A DNA stretch of 64,000 nucleotides from an uncultured Eubacteriales bacterium (GTDB lineage Bacteria > Bacillota > Clostridia > Oscillospirales > UBA644): the NCBI GenBank assembly GCA_934454405.1, contig CAKSFN010000008.1:1-64000 (forward strand). The letters are read 5' to 3'. Positions 46,825 to 55,315 of this stretch are shown one piece after another (the first letter of the stretch is position 1; each line of letters starts with the position of its first letter). A program made the position numbers and the translations under genes. A model generated the notes under the pieces. That model did no database searches. It had not been told where the DNA came from and saw only the letters and a list, made by a program, of their open reading frames with translations.

Positions 46825-48459
46825 TTACAATACGGAAAACAGAGTTATCAGAAGAATAAATGTCAGAACGGGCGCGGTCGCGCAGAGAGATGCGTGCCGC
46901 AAAGGAAGACGCAGACGCAGTCTTTTTCTTTTCCGCAAAGTGAAAAAAGAGTAAAGGACTGCGGATGCGACGACGGAGACCGCATATCCGGGAAGTCCCA
47001 TATTTCCCATCATTCTTCGAATTTTGACAAGACGGAAAACGAGAAAAATGAAAACCGCGATTATTTTGTCGCAGATACCGCCGACGAAAACGGCGATAGG
47101 GTGGAGAAAAACCGTTGCTTCAAGCAGAACCGCCGCCACCGCGCAGGGGTAGAGAAAAGATACGAGCGGCAGACAAATGACGTTTGAGAGAAGAGATATG
47201 GCGCTTTGTTTTCCGAAAAAGTAATACAGCAGCGGAAAAGTGAAAAGAAAAGCCGCGAGAGAAGTGCAGAAAAGTCCCGAAAAGAAGCGGAAAAAACGCT
47301 TCGGATAACGTCTTGTCAGTCGGAAATATTCCGTTGAGGCAAAGGAGGAAAACTTTTCGGAAAAGAGAATTATTCCGAGCGTCGCGCCGAAGGATAAAAG
47401 AAAAGAGGCGGAGACCGCAGAGCGCGGGTCTGCAACCACGATTACGAGCGCGGCAAAGCCGAGATTGTTCAGACTGTCGGATTTTCGGTGAAAAAGATTG
47501 CCCGAAAACGCAAGCGCGGACATAAGAGAGGCTCGCACGACCGAAGAGGTGAAACCGCAGATCGCGGCAAGCATAAAAACCGCAAAAATAAAGGTTATGT
47601 TTCGAATAAATCTGTTTTTGACAAAAGCGAAAAGTTTGGAGATAAAAGCAATAAAAACGCTGATATGCAAGCCTGAAACGGCGACAATGTGCGAAAGTCC
47701 CGCGTCGCTCAGCGCTTCTCGGCGATGCAGATACATCTCCTGTTTTCTTCCGAGAATCAGCGCTTTCAAAAAGGCGGATTCCTTTTTCGCGACGGCTTCG
47801 ATCTTCCTTTCAACATATTTTCTTGCGGCGTAAACAGCTTTTGAAAAAGCAAATTTTTCGGTTTCGGAAAAAGAGACCTTCTTAGTGTCAAGGTAAACGG
47901 AAGCAACAGTTGAAGATGCGTAGCTTGTCGTTACGTATTTCCCTTCGGGAGCGGAGAATTTGAATTCTCCCTCAACGGCGGTGAAAGCGGGATTTTCGAG
48001 AGGAGTACGCGTAACGACGGTTATTTCGCCCGCAAAAGGCTCGTCTTCGAGCTTTGCCGGATATATGTAATATCCGCCGAAAGTTTTTCTTCCGTCGTCC
48101 GTCAGAACAAGTCGCGCGGACTGCTTTTCCCCGTTGCAGAGCGCGTTTCTCTGCCTGCCGTAGCCGACAAATCCGGAGCACCATGAGACAAAACAGACTG
48201 CTATCCCGATAAATGCGGCAAGAAATATATTGGAAATCTTTTTACCCGCCGCCTTCAACAGCAGAAACAGGCTTCCCGAGATGAAGAAAAAAGCAAAAAA
48301 TGCGGCTAATGCCGCTGTCGAAGATTTATAAAAGGAAATAAAGGTTGAGAAAACGACGCAAAAGGTTCCCGAAAAGCCGCCGACCGCGAAAGCTCTTTTC
48401 AGCTCCGCGTCGAAGAAACTCTGTTTTTTCGGCAATTTTGCGCTGTTCTCTCTTTTCAT
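46825..48459 (-). CDS. comEC: ComEC/Rec2 competence membrane protein without hydrolase domain
   Basis: A 544-residue membrane protein. N-terminal TM helices and a DUF4131-type extracytoplasmic domain (about 95-205) are followed by the competence domain with GLSHIVAVSGLHISVFIAF and GFTSSVVRASLMSALAF, then about seven more helices. It ends at the membrane region with a basic tail, so the C-terminal metallo-beta-lactamase domain of full ComEC is missing. ComEC moves one DNA strand across the membrane during transformation. No comEA lies nearby, so competence is not shown. Confidence 0.85.
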   Translation of the reverse strand: MKRENSAKLPKKQSFFDAELKRAFAVGGFSGTFCVVFSTFISFYKSSTAALAAFFAFFFISGSLFLLLKAAGKKISNIFLAAFIGIAVCFVSWCSGFVGYGRQRNALCNGEKQSARLVLTDDGRKTFGGYYIYPAKLEDEPFAGEITVVTRTPLENPAFTAVEGEFKFSAPEGKYVTTSYASSTVASVYLDTKKVSFSETEKFAFSKAVYAARKYVERKIEAVAKKESAFLKALILGRKQEMYLHRREALSDAGLSHIVAVSGLHISVFIAFISKLFAFVKNRFIRNITFIFAVFMLAAICGFTSSVVRASLMSALAFSGNLFHRKSDSLNNLGFAALVIVVADPRSAVSASFLLSFGATLGIILFSEKFSSFASTEYFRLTRRYPKRFFRFFSGLFCTSLAAFLFTFPLLYYFFGKQSAISLLSNVICLPLVSFLYPCAVAAVLLEATVFLHPIAVFVGGICDKIIAVFIFLVFRLVKIRRMMGNMGLPGYAVSVVASAVLYSFFTLRKRKRLRLRLPLRHASLCATAPVLTFILLITLFSVL

Positions 48460-48502
48460 GAGTTCCTTTCCTTTTCGACATAATTCGACATCTTTTGTTT
48501 AT

Positions 48503-48531
48503 ATTATATAGCCAAAATAGTAAAAAGTCAA
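48503..48531 (-). promoter_or_regulatory. Promoter of comEC
   Basis: The reverse strand has TTGACT (48526-48531), a 17-base spacer and TATAAT (48503-48508). Confidence 0.75.
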
Positions 48532-48647
48532 TAGTTTATGTGAAAAATAATGGGCAAAAACTGCGGCGCGTATCTTGAAAAGGCTGCTCAAAAAGTGTCT
48601 GAAATCCTTTTTTTCTTTGCTGAAATGCGGTTTTTGAGGCATTTGCA

Positions 48648-48676
48648 TTGACAAAGGCATAAGTGTATGATAAAAT
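48648..48676 (+). promoter_or_regulatory. Promoter of dxs
   Basis: TTGACA (48648-48653), a 17-base spacer and TAAAAT (48671-48676), diverging from the comEC promoter. Confidence 0.8.
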
Positions 48677-48713
48677 TGAATATATAAATATGACCGAAAG
48701 GAAGTGAGCCGGA

Positions 48714-50537
48714 ATTCTCGAAAGAATAAAGTCCCCTGCGGACGTGAAGAATTTGTCCGAAGCCGAAATAACGCGGCTGTGCGCGGAGATTCGCGAAAAA
48801 CTGATAGAGACGGTGGGAAAAACGGGAGGACACCTCGCTTCCAATCTCGGTATCGTTGAACTGACGGTTGCGATACACAGAGTTTTTGACGCTCCTTCCG
48901 ATAAGATCATCTTTGACGTGGGGCATCAATCCTATGTTCACAAGATGTTGACAGGCAGATATGAAAGAATGTCCGGCCTCCGAAAAAAGGGCGGAATATC
49001 GGGCTTTACACGCCGCGCAGAAAGCGAATACGACCCGTTCGGAAGCGGGCACAGCGGAAACGCCGTTTCGGCGGGGCTCGGATTTGCGGAAGCGAATAAG
49101 CTGAACGGCAAAAACGACTATGTTGTCTGCGTTGTCGGCGACGGTTCTTTTACCAACGGAATGGTTTTCGAAGCTTTGAACAACTGTCTGCGCGAAAATC
49201 TGAACCTGATTATTATTCTCAACGATAACGAGATGTCCATATCCCGAAACGTCGGAGGCCTTGCAAAATATTTTTCGAAAAAAAGCAGTTCCAAAAAATA
49301 TTTCAGATTCAAAAAAGGGCTGCAGAGGTTTTTGAAGCGAATTCCGTACCTCGGCAACGGGTTGATAAAGTTGTTCGGAAAAATCCGCGACCTGTTAAAG
49401 CGCATCATTTTTCCGGGCAATATTTTCGAAGATCTCGGGCTTGACTATATCGGTCCCGTCGATAACGGCGACATTTCGAAAATCTGCGACGTCCTTGAAG
49501 AGGCGAAGACGCAGAAAAAGGTGTGTCTTGTTCATTTTCTGACGCATAAAGGTCTTGGCTATGCCCCCGCGGAAGAAAATCCGTCGCTTTATCATGCCGT
49601 TGCGCCGTTTGATACGGAAAAAGGGATAGAGAAATCCGATAAAAAGACTTATTCATCCGAGTTCGGAAAAATCCTTTCCTCCCTTGCCGCGCGCGATCCC
49701 GAAATTTGCGCGGTTACGGCGGCAATGTGCGACGGAACGGGGCTTTGCGGTTTTTCGAAAGAATTTCCCGAAAGGTTTTTCGATGTCGGAATTGCGGAAG
49801 AGCACGCCGTAACTTTTTGTGCGGGGCTTGCCGCCGCGGGAAAAAAGCCTGTTTTCGCGGTCTATTCTTCTTTTTTCCAAAGGTGCTTCGATCAGCTTAT
49901 ACACGATGTTGCGATTCAGCGGCTGCATACGGTCGTCTGCGTTGACCGCGCGGGTTTTGTCGGCGGCGACGGGGTGACGCATCAGGGGCTTTTCGATGTC
50001 GGAATGGCTCTTTCCGTTCCGAATACGAAGATATGGTCTCCCGACGGTTTTGAAGAACTCGGAAAATGTCTTGAAGAGGCAGTCTCCTCCGACGGGCTTT
50101 GCGTGGTTCGCTATCCGAAAGGCGGCGAAGAAGATTATGACCGCGAGGCGTTTGAAGAGCATGACGGCTTTTCGGTTCTCGAAGCGGAAGAAAATCCCGA
50201 AGCGACGCTTGTCACATACGGCCGCTTAACGAAAAATGCGGCAACGGCGGCAAAAAAGCTCGGAAAAGTCCGTGTCATAAAGCTTTTGCGTCTTTCTCCC
50301 CTTAATACGGAAGAACTCGGCCCGTTTCTTTACGGAAAAATCTTTTTTGCGGAAGAAGGAATGAAAAACGGCGGCGTCGGGGAATATCTTGCCGCGGAAT
50401 TTCCCGAAAAGAAAATCACCGTTCGAGCCGTTTCGGGTTTCACCGACGGCGGCAGCGCGGACGAATTGATCCGCGAATACGGACTTGACGCGATTTCTTT
50501 GGAAAAAATGATTTTGAAAGAAATTGAAAGAGTATAA
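48714..50537 (+). CDS. dxs: 1-deoxy-D-xylulose-5-phosphate synthase
   Basis: A 607-residue ThDP enzyme that starts the MEP isoprenoid pathway and also feeds thiamine and pyridoxal synthesis. Motifs are GGHLASNLG, DVGHQSYVHKMLTGR, the ThDP GDGSFTNGM, AEEHAVTFCAGLA and DRAGFVGGDGVTHQG. I place the start at ATT 48714: AAGGAAG lies nine bases upstream, an in-frame TGA sits at 48705, and the residues LERIKSPADVKNLS match the family N-terminus. The first ordinary start (GTG 48744) has no ribosome site and would remove ten conserved residues. A Lys-rich insert at about residues 180-225 occurs in other Clostridia. Confidence 0.9.
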   Translation: MLERIKSPADVKNLSEAEITRLCAEIREKLIETVGKTGGHLASNLGIVELTVAIHRVFDAPSDKIIFDVGHQSYVHKMLTGRYERMSGLRKKGGISGFTRRAESEYDPFGSGHSGNAVSAGLGFAEANKLNGKNDYVVCVVGDGSFTNGMVFEALNNCLRENLNLIIILNDNEMSISRNVGGLAKYFSKKSSSKKYFRFKKGLQRFLKRIPYLGNGLIKLFGKIRDLLKRIIFPGNIFEDLGLDYIGPVDNGDISKICDVLEEAKTQKKVCLVHFLTHKGLGYAPAEENPSLYHAVAPFDTEKGIEKSDKKTYSSEFGKILSSLAARDPEICAVTAAMCDGTGLCGFSKEFPERFFDVGIAEEHAVTFCAGLAAAGKKPVFAVYSSFFQRCFDQLIHDVAIQRLHTVVCVDRAGFVGGDGVTHQGLFDVGMALSVPNTKIWSPDGFEELGKCLEEAVSSDGLCVVRYPKGGEEDYDREAFEEHDGFSVLEAEENPEATLVTYGRLTKNAATAAKKLGKVRVIKLLRLSPLNTEELGPFLYGKIFFAEEGMKNGGVGEYLAAEFPEKKITVRAVSGFTDGGSADELIREYGLDAISLEKMILKEIERV

Positions 50538-50712
50538 TAAAAATATGTTCGGCAGAGATTGAAAGAACCGAAAAACCGTCTTTCCGACCGCAGACAGCTT
50601 TTTTGTGTCGGCGTCGGTCGCATCTGCGGGTTTTGAGGAGGAAAGAGAAAAAGCCCTTCAAAAAACGGACTTTTGAGAGATTTCCCGTCTGAACGAACGG
50701 AAAGGTAAACGT
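50538..50712. other. Gap between dxs and the nuclease gene
   Basis: There is no ORF with a ribosome site. Complementary stretches (GACCGCAGACAGC and GCGTCGGTCGCATCTGCGGGT) suggest local folding, but I see neither a clear terminator nor a promoter. Confidence 0.4.
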
Positions 50713-52320
50713 ATGAATATAAAGTTTCTCGGCGCGGCGCACGAGGTCACCGGCTCGTGCACGCTTTTGGAAGTCAACGGAAAAAGAATGCTCATAGACT
50801 GCGGAATGGAGCAGGGCGCGGATATCTACGAGAACTGCGAGCTTCCCGTTTCCGTTACGGAAATAGACTGTGTTTTTCTGACGCACGCGCATATCGACCA
50901 TTCCGGAAAGCTTCCCGAATTGACAAAAGCGGGTTTTCGCGGGAATATTTTCGCCACGGAGGCAACGGCGGAGCTTTGCCGCATAATGCTGCTTGATTCC
51001 GCGCATATTCAGGAAAGCGAGGCTGAGTGGCGCAACAGAAAGGCGAAACGCTCCGGCGGCGAAAAATATGAACCGCCGTATACCTCGGAGGACGTTTACA
51101 AGACCGTGCCTCTTTTTGTCAAGTGCAGGTATAATACGGAATACAATATATACGAGGGTGTTTCCGCGCGCTTTATCGACGCGGGGCATCTTCTCGGCTC
51201 GTCGTCGATAGAGCTGACCGTTACGGAGAACGGAAAAACCGAGACTGTTCTGTTTTCGGGTGACGTCGGAAACGTCAACAAGCCTCTTATCCGCGACCCG
51301 CAGAAGCCGACGAAAGCGGACGTTGTTATAATAGAATCCACTTACGGCGACCGTCTTCACGAAAAAGCGGCGTCCGATCATGCGGAGGAGTTTGCCGCAA
51401 TTATACAGAAAACGTTTGACAGAGGCGGAAATCTCATAATTCCTTCGTTCGCGGTCGGCAGAACCCAGGAATTGCTTTATCTGCTTGCTCAGATAAAGGA
51501 CAGAAATCTCGTTCGCGGATACGACGGCTTCCCCGTCTGGGTGGACAGTCCTCTTGCGGTCGAGGCGACGGGCATATATGCCGGCGGAATGGCGGATTAC
51601 TATGACGAAGAAACGCTCGGCTTTATTAAAAAAGGGAAAAATCCTCTCCGGTTCGACGGGCTCAACGTGTCCGTCACAAGCGAGGATTCCGTTCGGCTGA
51701 ACCGAGATAAAACCCCGAAAATAATTATCTCCGCAAGCGGAATGTGCGAAGCGGGACGTATTCGTCATCATCTGAAACACAATCTTTGGCGTCCCGAATG
51801 CACGGTGCTTTTCGTCGGATATCAAGCCGAGGGAACGCTCGGCAGGCTTCTTGTCGAAGGCGCGAAAAAGGTGAAGCTTTTCGGCGAAGAGGTTCGCGTC
51901 AACGCGCAGATAGAAACCCTTGCGGGAACAAGCGGGCACGCGGACAGGGATATGCTTCTCGGCTGGCTCGGAAATATTGAGCCGCGACCGAAAAAAGTTT
52001 TCGTAAATCACGGCGACGACGCCGTATGCGACGTTTTTGCCGAAACGATAAAAGAAAAGCTCGGCATAGACGCGACCGCCCCCTACAACGGCGCGGAATA
52101 CGACCTTGCGAGCGGCGATTGCCTGTATGCCGGCAACAAGATAAAGAAGGAAAAGAAAGAATATGCGGAAAAAGGCGGTATTTCGGCGGTTTACGCAAGG
52201 CTTTTGCAGGCGGGGCGCAGAATTGCGGCTGTTATAGAAAAGCACCGCCGCGCGGCGAATAAGGATATAGCGAAATTGACCGACCAGATAAACGATCTTT
52301 GTAAAAAATGGGAGGATTAA
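50713..52320 (+). CDS. Metallo-beta-lactamase/beta-CASP ribonuclease (CPSF-like)
   Basis: A 535-residue RNA-processing MBL-fold protein. The THAHIDH zinc motif is at 57-63, with DAGHLLGSSSIE and FSGDVG further on. The beta-CASP domain includes GGNLIIPSFAVGRTQELLY, SASGMCEAGRIRHHL and TSGHADRDML. It resembles archaeal and bacterial CPSF-type endonucleases rather than RNase J, since the RNase J C-terminal domain is lacking. The C-terminal 70 residues are Arg/Lys-rich. GGAAAGG precedes the ATG. The kinase gene follows after seven bases, with its ribosome site inside this gene's last codons. Confidence 0.88.
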   Translation: MNIKFLGAAHEVTGSCTLLEVNGKRMLIDCGMEQGADIYENCELPVSVTEIDCVFLTHAHIDHSGKLPELTKAGFRGNIFATEATAELCRIMLLDSAHIQESEAEWRNRKAKRSGGEKYEPPYTSEDVYKTVPLFVKCRYNTEYNIYEGVSARFIDAGHLLGSSSIELTVTENGKTETVLFSGDVGNVNKPLIRDPQKPTKADVVIIESTYGDRLHEKAASDHAEEFAAIIQKTFDRGGNLIIPSFAVGRTQELLYLLAQIKDRNLVRGYDGFPVWVDSPLAVEATGIYAGGMADYYDEETLGFIKKGKNPLRFDGLNVSVTSEDSVRLNRDKTPKIIISASGMCEAGRIRHHLKHNLWRPECTVLFVGYQAEGTLGRLLVEGAKKVKLFGEEVRVNAQIETLAGTSGHADRDMLLGWLGNIEPRPKKVFVNHGDDAVCDVFAETIKEKLGIDATAPYNGAEYDLASGDCLYAGNKIKKEKKEYAEKGGISAVYARLLQAGRRIAAVIEKHRRAANKDIAKLTDQINDLCKKWED

Positions 52321-52327
52321 GCCTTAA

Positions 52328-53251
52328 ATGCAAAAAGATATTTCCTCACTCAACGAAAGAATCAGAACGGACATCTCCGATTTCGTCGCGGAGTCGGACA
52401 GAGAATACAACGGAAAAATAGATCTCATCGCGGAGGATATTCTCGCGCATCGGCATGAGCGGCCGATAATTCTTATATCGGGGCCGTCGGGATCGGGAAA
52501 AACGACGTCCGCGCTGGCGCTGGAAAAATATCTCGACGAGCACGGCTGTGAAACGCACACTCTTTCGCTTGACAATTATTTCAGACCTATTCTCGGCGAA
52601 GATAAAAAGCTTTTGGAAGAGGGAAAAATAGACCTTGAATCCCCCGAAAGAGTTGATGCGCCGTTTCTCAACGAACAGCTGCAGAGCATCGTTGACTGCA
52701 AGCCCGTTCTGCTTCCGCGCTACGATTTCAGAAAGAGCGATCGTGTTTTCCGCAAGGATGATTTTATCCGAAAAGACGGCGATCTTGTAATTCTTGAGGG
52801 CGTTCATTCCCTGAATCCCGATGTTATAACCATTCCAGACAACGAATGTTCCAAGATTTACGTAAGCGTCAGAACCCGCATTTCGGACGGCGATTTTGTG
52901 CTTCATCCGTCATACATCAGACTTATGCGGAGGCTGATTCGCGACAGCCAGCACAGAGGGCGCTCTTTTGAATATACCATAAATATGTTCCGAAGCGTGG
53001 AGGAGGGCGAAGAAAAGTATATTATGCCTTTCAAGCGCCGCGCCACGCATAATATCGACACATTTATATCTTACGAGGTGAACGCGTATAAGCGATTTCT
53101 TTCCGAAGGGCTGCGCGCGCTGAAAGATAACGAAACGGCGAAAAGGCTTCTTCGTATTCTTGACCGTTCCGAGCCCGTGCCCGAACAGGCTATCCCGAAA
53201 AATTCCCTTATCAGAGAGTTTATCGGCGGCTCCGCGTTCAATTACAGATAA
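52328..53251 (+). CDS. Uridine kinase / phosphoribulokinase-family P-loop kinase
   Basis: A 307-residue P-loop kinase. Walker A is SGPSGSGKTTSA (about 51-62). LSLDNYFRPI supplies the substrate Asp, and DLVILEGVHSLNP is the Walker-B-like strand. LIRDSQHRGRS forms the lid. It resembles the uridine kinase half of TGS-fused nucleoside kinases in Firmicutes, but lacks the TGS/threonyl-tRNA-synthetase-like N-terminus. The substrate is probably a nucleoside, not proven. GGGAGG lies upstream; it is co-transcribed with the nuclease. Confidence 0.8.
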   Translation: MQKDISSLNERIRTDISDFVAESDREYNGKIDLIAEDILAHRHERPIILISGPSGSGKTTSALALEKYLDEHGCETHTLSLDNYFRPILGEDKKLLEEGKIDLESPERVDAPFLNEQLQSIVDCKPVLLPRYDFRKSDRVFRKDDFIRKDGDLVILEGVHSLNPDVITIPDNECSKIYVSVRTRISDGDFVLHPSYIRLMRRLIRDSQHRGRSFEYTINMFRSVEEGEEKYIMPFKRRATHNIDTFISYEVNAYKRFLSEGLRALKDNETAKRLLRILDRSEPVPEQAIPKNSLIREFIGGSAFNYR

Positions 53252-53283
53252 GACGCTTTTTGGGCGTTTCCGAAGCCTTTCAC

Positions 53284-53509
53284 AAAAAAAGGGGATGTAA
53301 AAAAAGCCCAGACCGCAAAAAAGGCTGAAAAATACAAAAAAAGCAATGGCTTAAAAGATAAACAAAACGAATCAAAACAGCAATTTTTGTGTTTTTCCAT
53401 AAAATAAGGTTTTAATACGCCTTTTTGCTACGGGCGAATCTCACCTCTCGATGTATAAACATACACCTTCGGATTCGATTCACCCATTCTGAACCTTTTT
53501 TCCTATCCC
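53284..53509. other. Non-coding AT-rich element bounded by terminator-like arms
   Basis: No ORF is seen. A left arm GGGGATGTAAAAAAAG (53291-53306) matches the terminator at 2538 but lacks its direct partner. A TTTTTT...TATCCCC half lies at 53496-53510. Between them is a stem-loop: GGGCGAATC (53432-53440) pairs with GATTCACCC (53477-53485), one mismatch, and TGTAT/ATACA forms the tip. It could be a dispersed repeat inserted into a terminator, or a small RNA gene on the reverse strand. Confidence 0.4.
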
Positions 53510-53555
53510 CAAAGGGGCTGTAAAAAAAACGTAAGTTTTTTTTACAGCCCCTTTG
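53510..53555. terminator. Long symmetric terminator, GGGGCTGTAAA type
   Basis: A perfect inverted repeat with 21-base arms and a four-base loop (53510-53530, 53535-53555). Eight A and eight T face each other. It separates the kinase gene from the converging glycosylase gene and can act in both directions. Confidence 0.85.
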
Positions 53556-53563
53556 CGCTGTTT

Positions 53564-54046
53564 TCAGAATTTGATTTTTTTCCATTCGGAAAAGAGGTCA
53601 TTCTCGGTTTTTGCCGCGTTTGCGGGACTTGTGGAAGGCAGAGCCTCCGCGCATACGCCGAGAGAAGGCAAAATATATTTATCGTATAGCTTCTTCGCGG
53701 TTTTTCCGTTGACAAAAATTTTTTCGACGGACGGAAATTTTTCAAGAAGGGTTTTTATGTCGTTTACCGTCGCGTTTTTTACCGATGCGTCCGAGGATCC
53801 CTCGATGTCGCAGCTTTCGATAACGTCCCAAAGAGCTATTCGGTTTCGTTTCAGAAAAGCTTTCTTTTCGGGAACCGTCAGCGGCGTTTCGTCTTCGAAA
53901 ACGGAAGCGACGACGCGCCAGAACCGGTTTTGTCCGTGTCCGTAGAAAAAACCCGTTTCACGGCTTTTGACCGACGGAAAACTGCCGAGTATCAATATTT
54001 TAGGGCTTCCCTCGCAAAATGGAGGGATGGTGTGCGTTTGCCTCAT
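53564..54046 (-). CDS. DNA-deoxyinosine glycosylase (UDG family 6-like)
   Basis: A 160-residue base-excision repair enzyme of the TDG/Mug superfamily. The pattern GSFPS (21-25), FFYGHGQNRFW (33-43) and ALWDVIESCDIEGS identifies the hypoxanthine-DNA glycosylase group. The C-terminal LPSTSPANA is the second active-site loop. It removes deaminated adenine from DNA. It lies 54 bases downstream of the DUF421 gene in the same direction. Confidence 0.88.
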   Translation of the reverse strand: MRQTHTIPPFCEGSPKILILGSFPSVKSRETGFFYGHGQNRFWRVVASVFEDETPLTVPEKKAFLKRNRIALWDVIESCDIEGSSDASVKNATVNDIKTLLEKFPSVEKIFVNGKTAKKLYDKYILPSLGVCAEALPSTSPANAAKTENDLFSEWKKIKF

Positions 54047-54100
54047 TTGAAAAGACCTTTTTCTTTTATTTTAGCACATACGCCCCGTATTTTCAACCGT

Positions 54101-54808
54101 TTACGGGAAAAAGTTTTCGTCCGGAGGCAAAACGTCCTTTTGATACGCGTGGATTTCCCCTTCGCGGGAGGCGGTTATCAGAAACATATTTTCCGCCGAC
54201 GGCAGATTTCGGCTTTTCAACGCGTTTTCAAGCCATTTTGCGTCTTTTCCCATCGCGCGCAGATTTTTTTCAAGCACTTTTCCGTCGATAACGACATTTG
54301 AATATATCGGAGACTCCTTAGGCGACAGCGAAAGATCCGAAACGGTCGCCGGACGGGCGTCGTCGCGCGGCATAAAGCTGACGTTTCCCGTAGTCTCGAA
54401 AACGGCGTACCGTATTTGATTTATATCAAAATAGCCCTGTCCCCGCGCCATTGTCAGCAGATCGTTCAGATCCACTCGGTTCTTTTTCATATTTGCGCGT
54501 ATGATTTTTCCGTTCGCTATCAGTATCGACGGCGTTCCTGTAAAAAAGCGGCGCAGAAGGATGCTTTTATCCGTCAAAAACGCGACAAAAAACGTCAGAA
54601 GAGCGTATGCCGCCATGGCTATCACGGAGTACCAGATACTGATGTCCCTTTCAACCGCCATAACCGCCGCTATCGAGCCTATCGTCACTGCCGTCGTGTA
54701 ATCATAGAACGTCATTTGGGAGATCTGCCGTTTTCCCGTCAGTTTTGAAAGAACGAGCAGATAAATGAATGAAAAAGCGCTTCGCGCAAGAATTTCAAGA
54801 AAATCCAT
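54101..54808 (-). CDS. DUF421 (YetF/YdfR-like) membrane protein
   Basis: A 235-residue protein with three N-terminal TM helices (about 5-23, 37-55 and 60-80). A cytoplasmic DUF421 domain follows, with TGKRQISQMTFYDY before it and LDLL-type helix NRVDLNDLLTMARGQGYFDINQIRYAVFE. In Bacillus, YetF-type proteins are sporulation-associated; the function in general is unknown. No ribosome site of high quality is seen (GGAGCGATG). Confidence 0.85.
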   Translation of the reverse strand: MDFLEILARSAFSFIYLLVLSKLTGKRQISQMTFYDYTTAVTIGSIAAVMAVERDISIWYSVIAMAAYALLTFFVAFLTDKSILLRRFFTGTPSILIANGKIIRANMKKNRVDLNDLLTMARGQGYFDINQIRYAVFETTGNVSFMPRDDARPATVSDLSLSPKESPIYSNVVIDGKVLEKNLRAMGKDAKWLENALKSRNLPSAENMFLITASREGEIHAYQKDVLPPDENFFP

Positions 54809-54889
54809 ATCATCGCTCCGAAATTGTATTATATTCGGTAGGTATTATTTACGCTTTTTCGGAAAAAATACTCTTTGAAAAGATACGGC

Positions 54890-54918
54890 TTGATTTTATC
54901 GGAAAACTGTGCTATAAT
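54890..54918 (+). promoter_or_regulatory. Promoter of the Cys-rich small protein
   Basis: TTGATT (54890-54895), a 17-base spacer and TATAAT (54913-54918). Confidence 0.75.
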
Positions 54919-54964
54919 AACTAATACAAATCAGGAAAAAATGAATGAAAGGCGGTTTTATTCG

Positions 54965-55204
54965 ATGAATAAGGATTTTTTTAAGGGACTTGCCGTAGGC
55001 GTGGGCATTGCCGGACTTGCCGCAGTTGCCGCGACCGCTGCCGTAAAAGCTCTCAAATGCTGCTGCTGCGGTTGTGACGACGACGATTTCGAATACGAGT
55101 GCTGCTGCGGAGACTGCGACGACTGTCTCGACTATATGGACGCTCCCGTCGGAGAGAGTGCCGACGAGGAAGACGAAGCCTCCGACGATACTGACGGAGA
55201 ATAA
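54965..55204 (+). CDS. Small Cys-rich acidic protein of unknown function
   Basis: A 79-residue protein not recognised by family. A short basic start (MNKDFFK) leads into a hydrophobic Gly/Ala segment (about 8-29) that could be a membrane anchor. Then come ten Cys in about 27 residues (KCCCCGCDDDD, ECCCGDCDDC), and an acidic tail rich in Asp and Glu. Clustered Cys beside carboxylates suggests metal binding. AAAGGCGG precedes the ATG. It has its own promoter and a strong terminator, which supports a real, independently expressed gene. Confidence 0.75.
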   Translation: MNKDFFKGLAVGVGIAGLAAVAATAAVKALKCCCCGCDDDDFEYECCCGDCDDCLDYMDAPVGESADEEDEASDDTDGE

Positions 55205-55219
55205 ATTCCGTATAAAAAG

Positions 55220-55262
55220 ATTTCCCCGAAAGAGAAGATTTCTCTTTCGGGGGATTTTCCTT
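55220..55262. terminator. Bidirectional terminator between the Cys-rich gene and aroF
   Basis: CCCCGAAAGAGA and TCTCTTTCGGGG form a 12-bp stem with a short AGAT loop. A TTTTCC tail follows on the + side and TTTTTATA on the reverse side. It also ends the aromatic operon. Confidence 0.8.
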
Positions 55263-55315
55263 TATTTGAGGTTTTTGTAAAACCGTCCGGGAAGGCTCCC
55301 TTTTTCGGCTTTGCC

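Noticed and set aside
50440..52245. 601-codon open frame opposite the beta-CASP nuclease gene
   Set aside because: Antisense shadow without motif or ribosome site; the + strand gene has intact active-site motifs.
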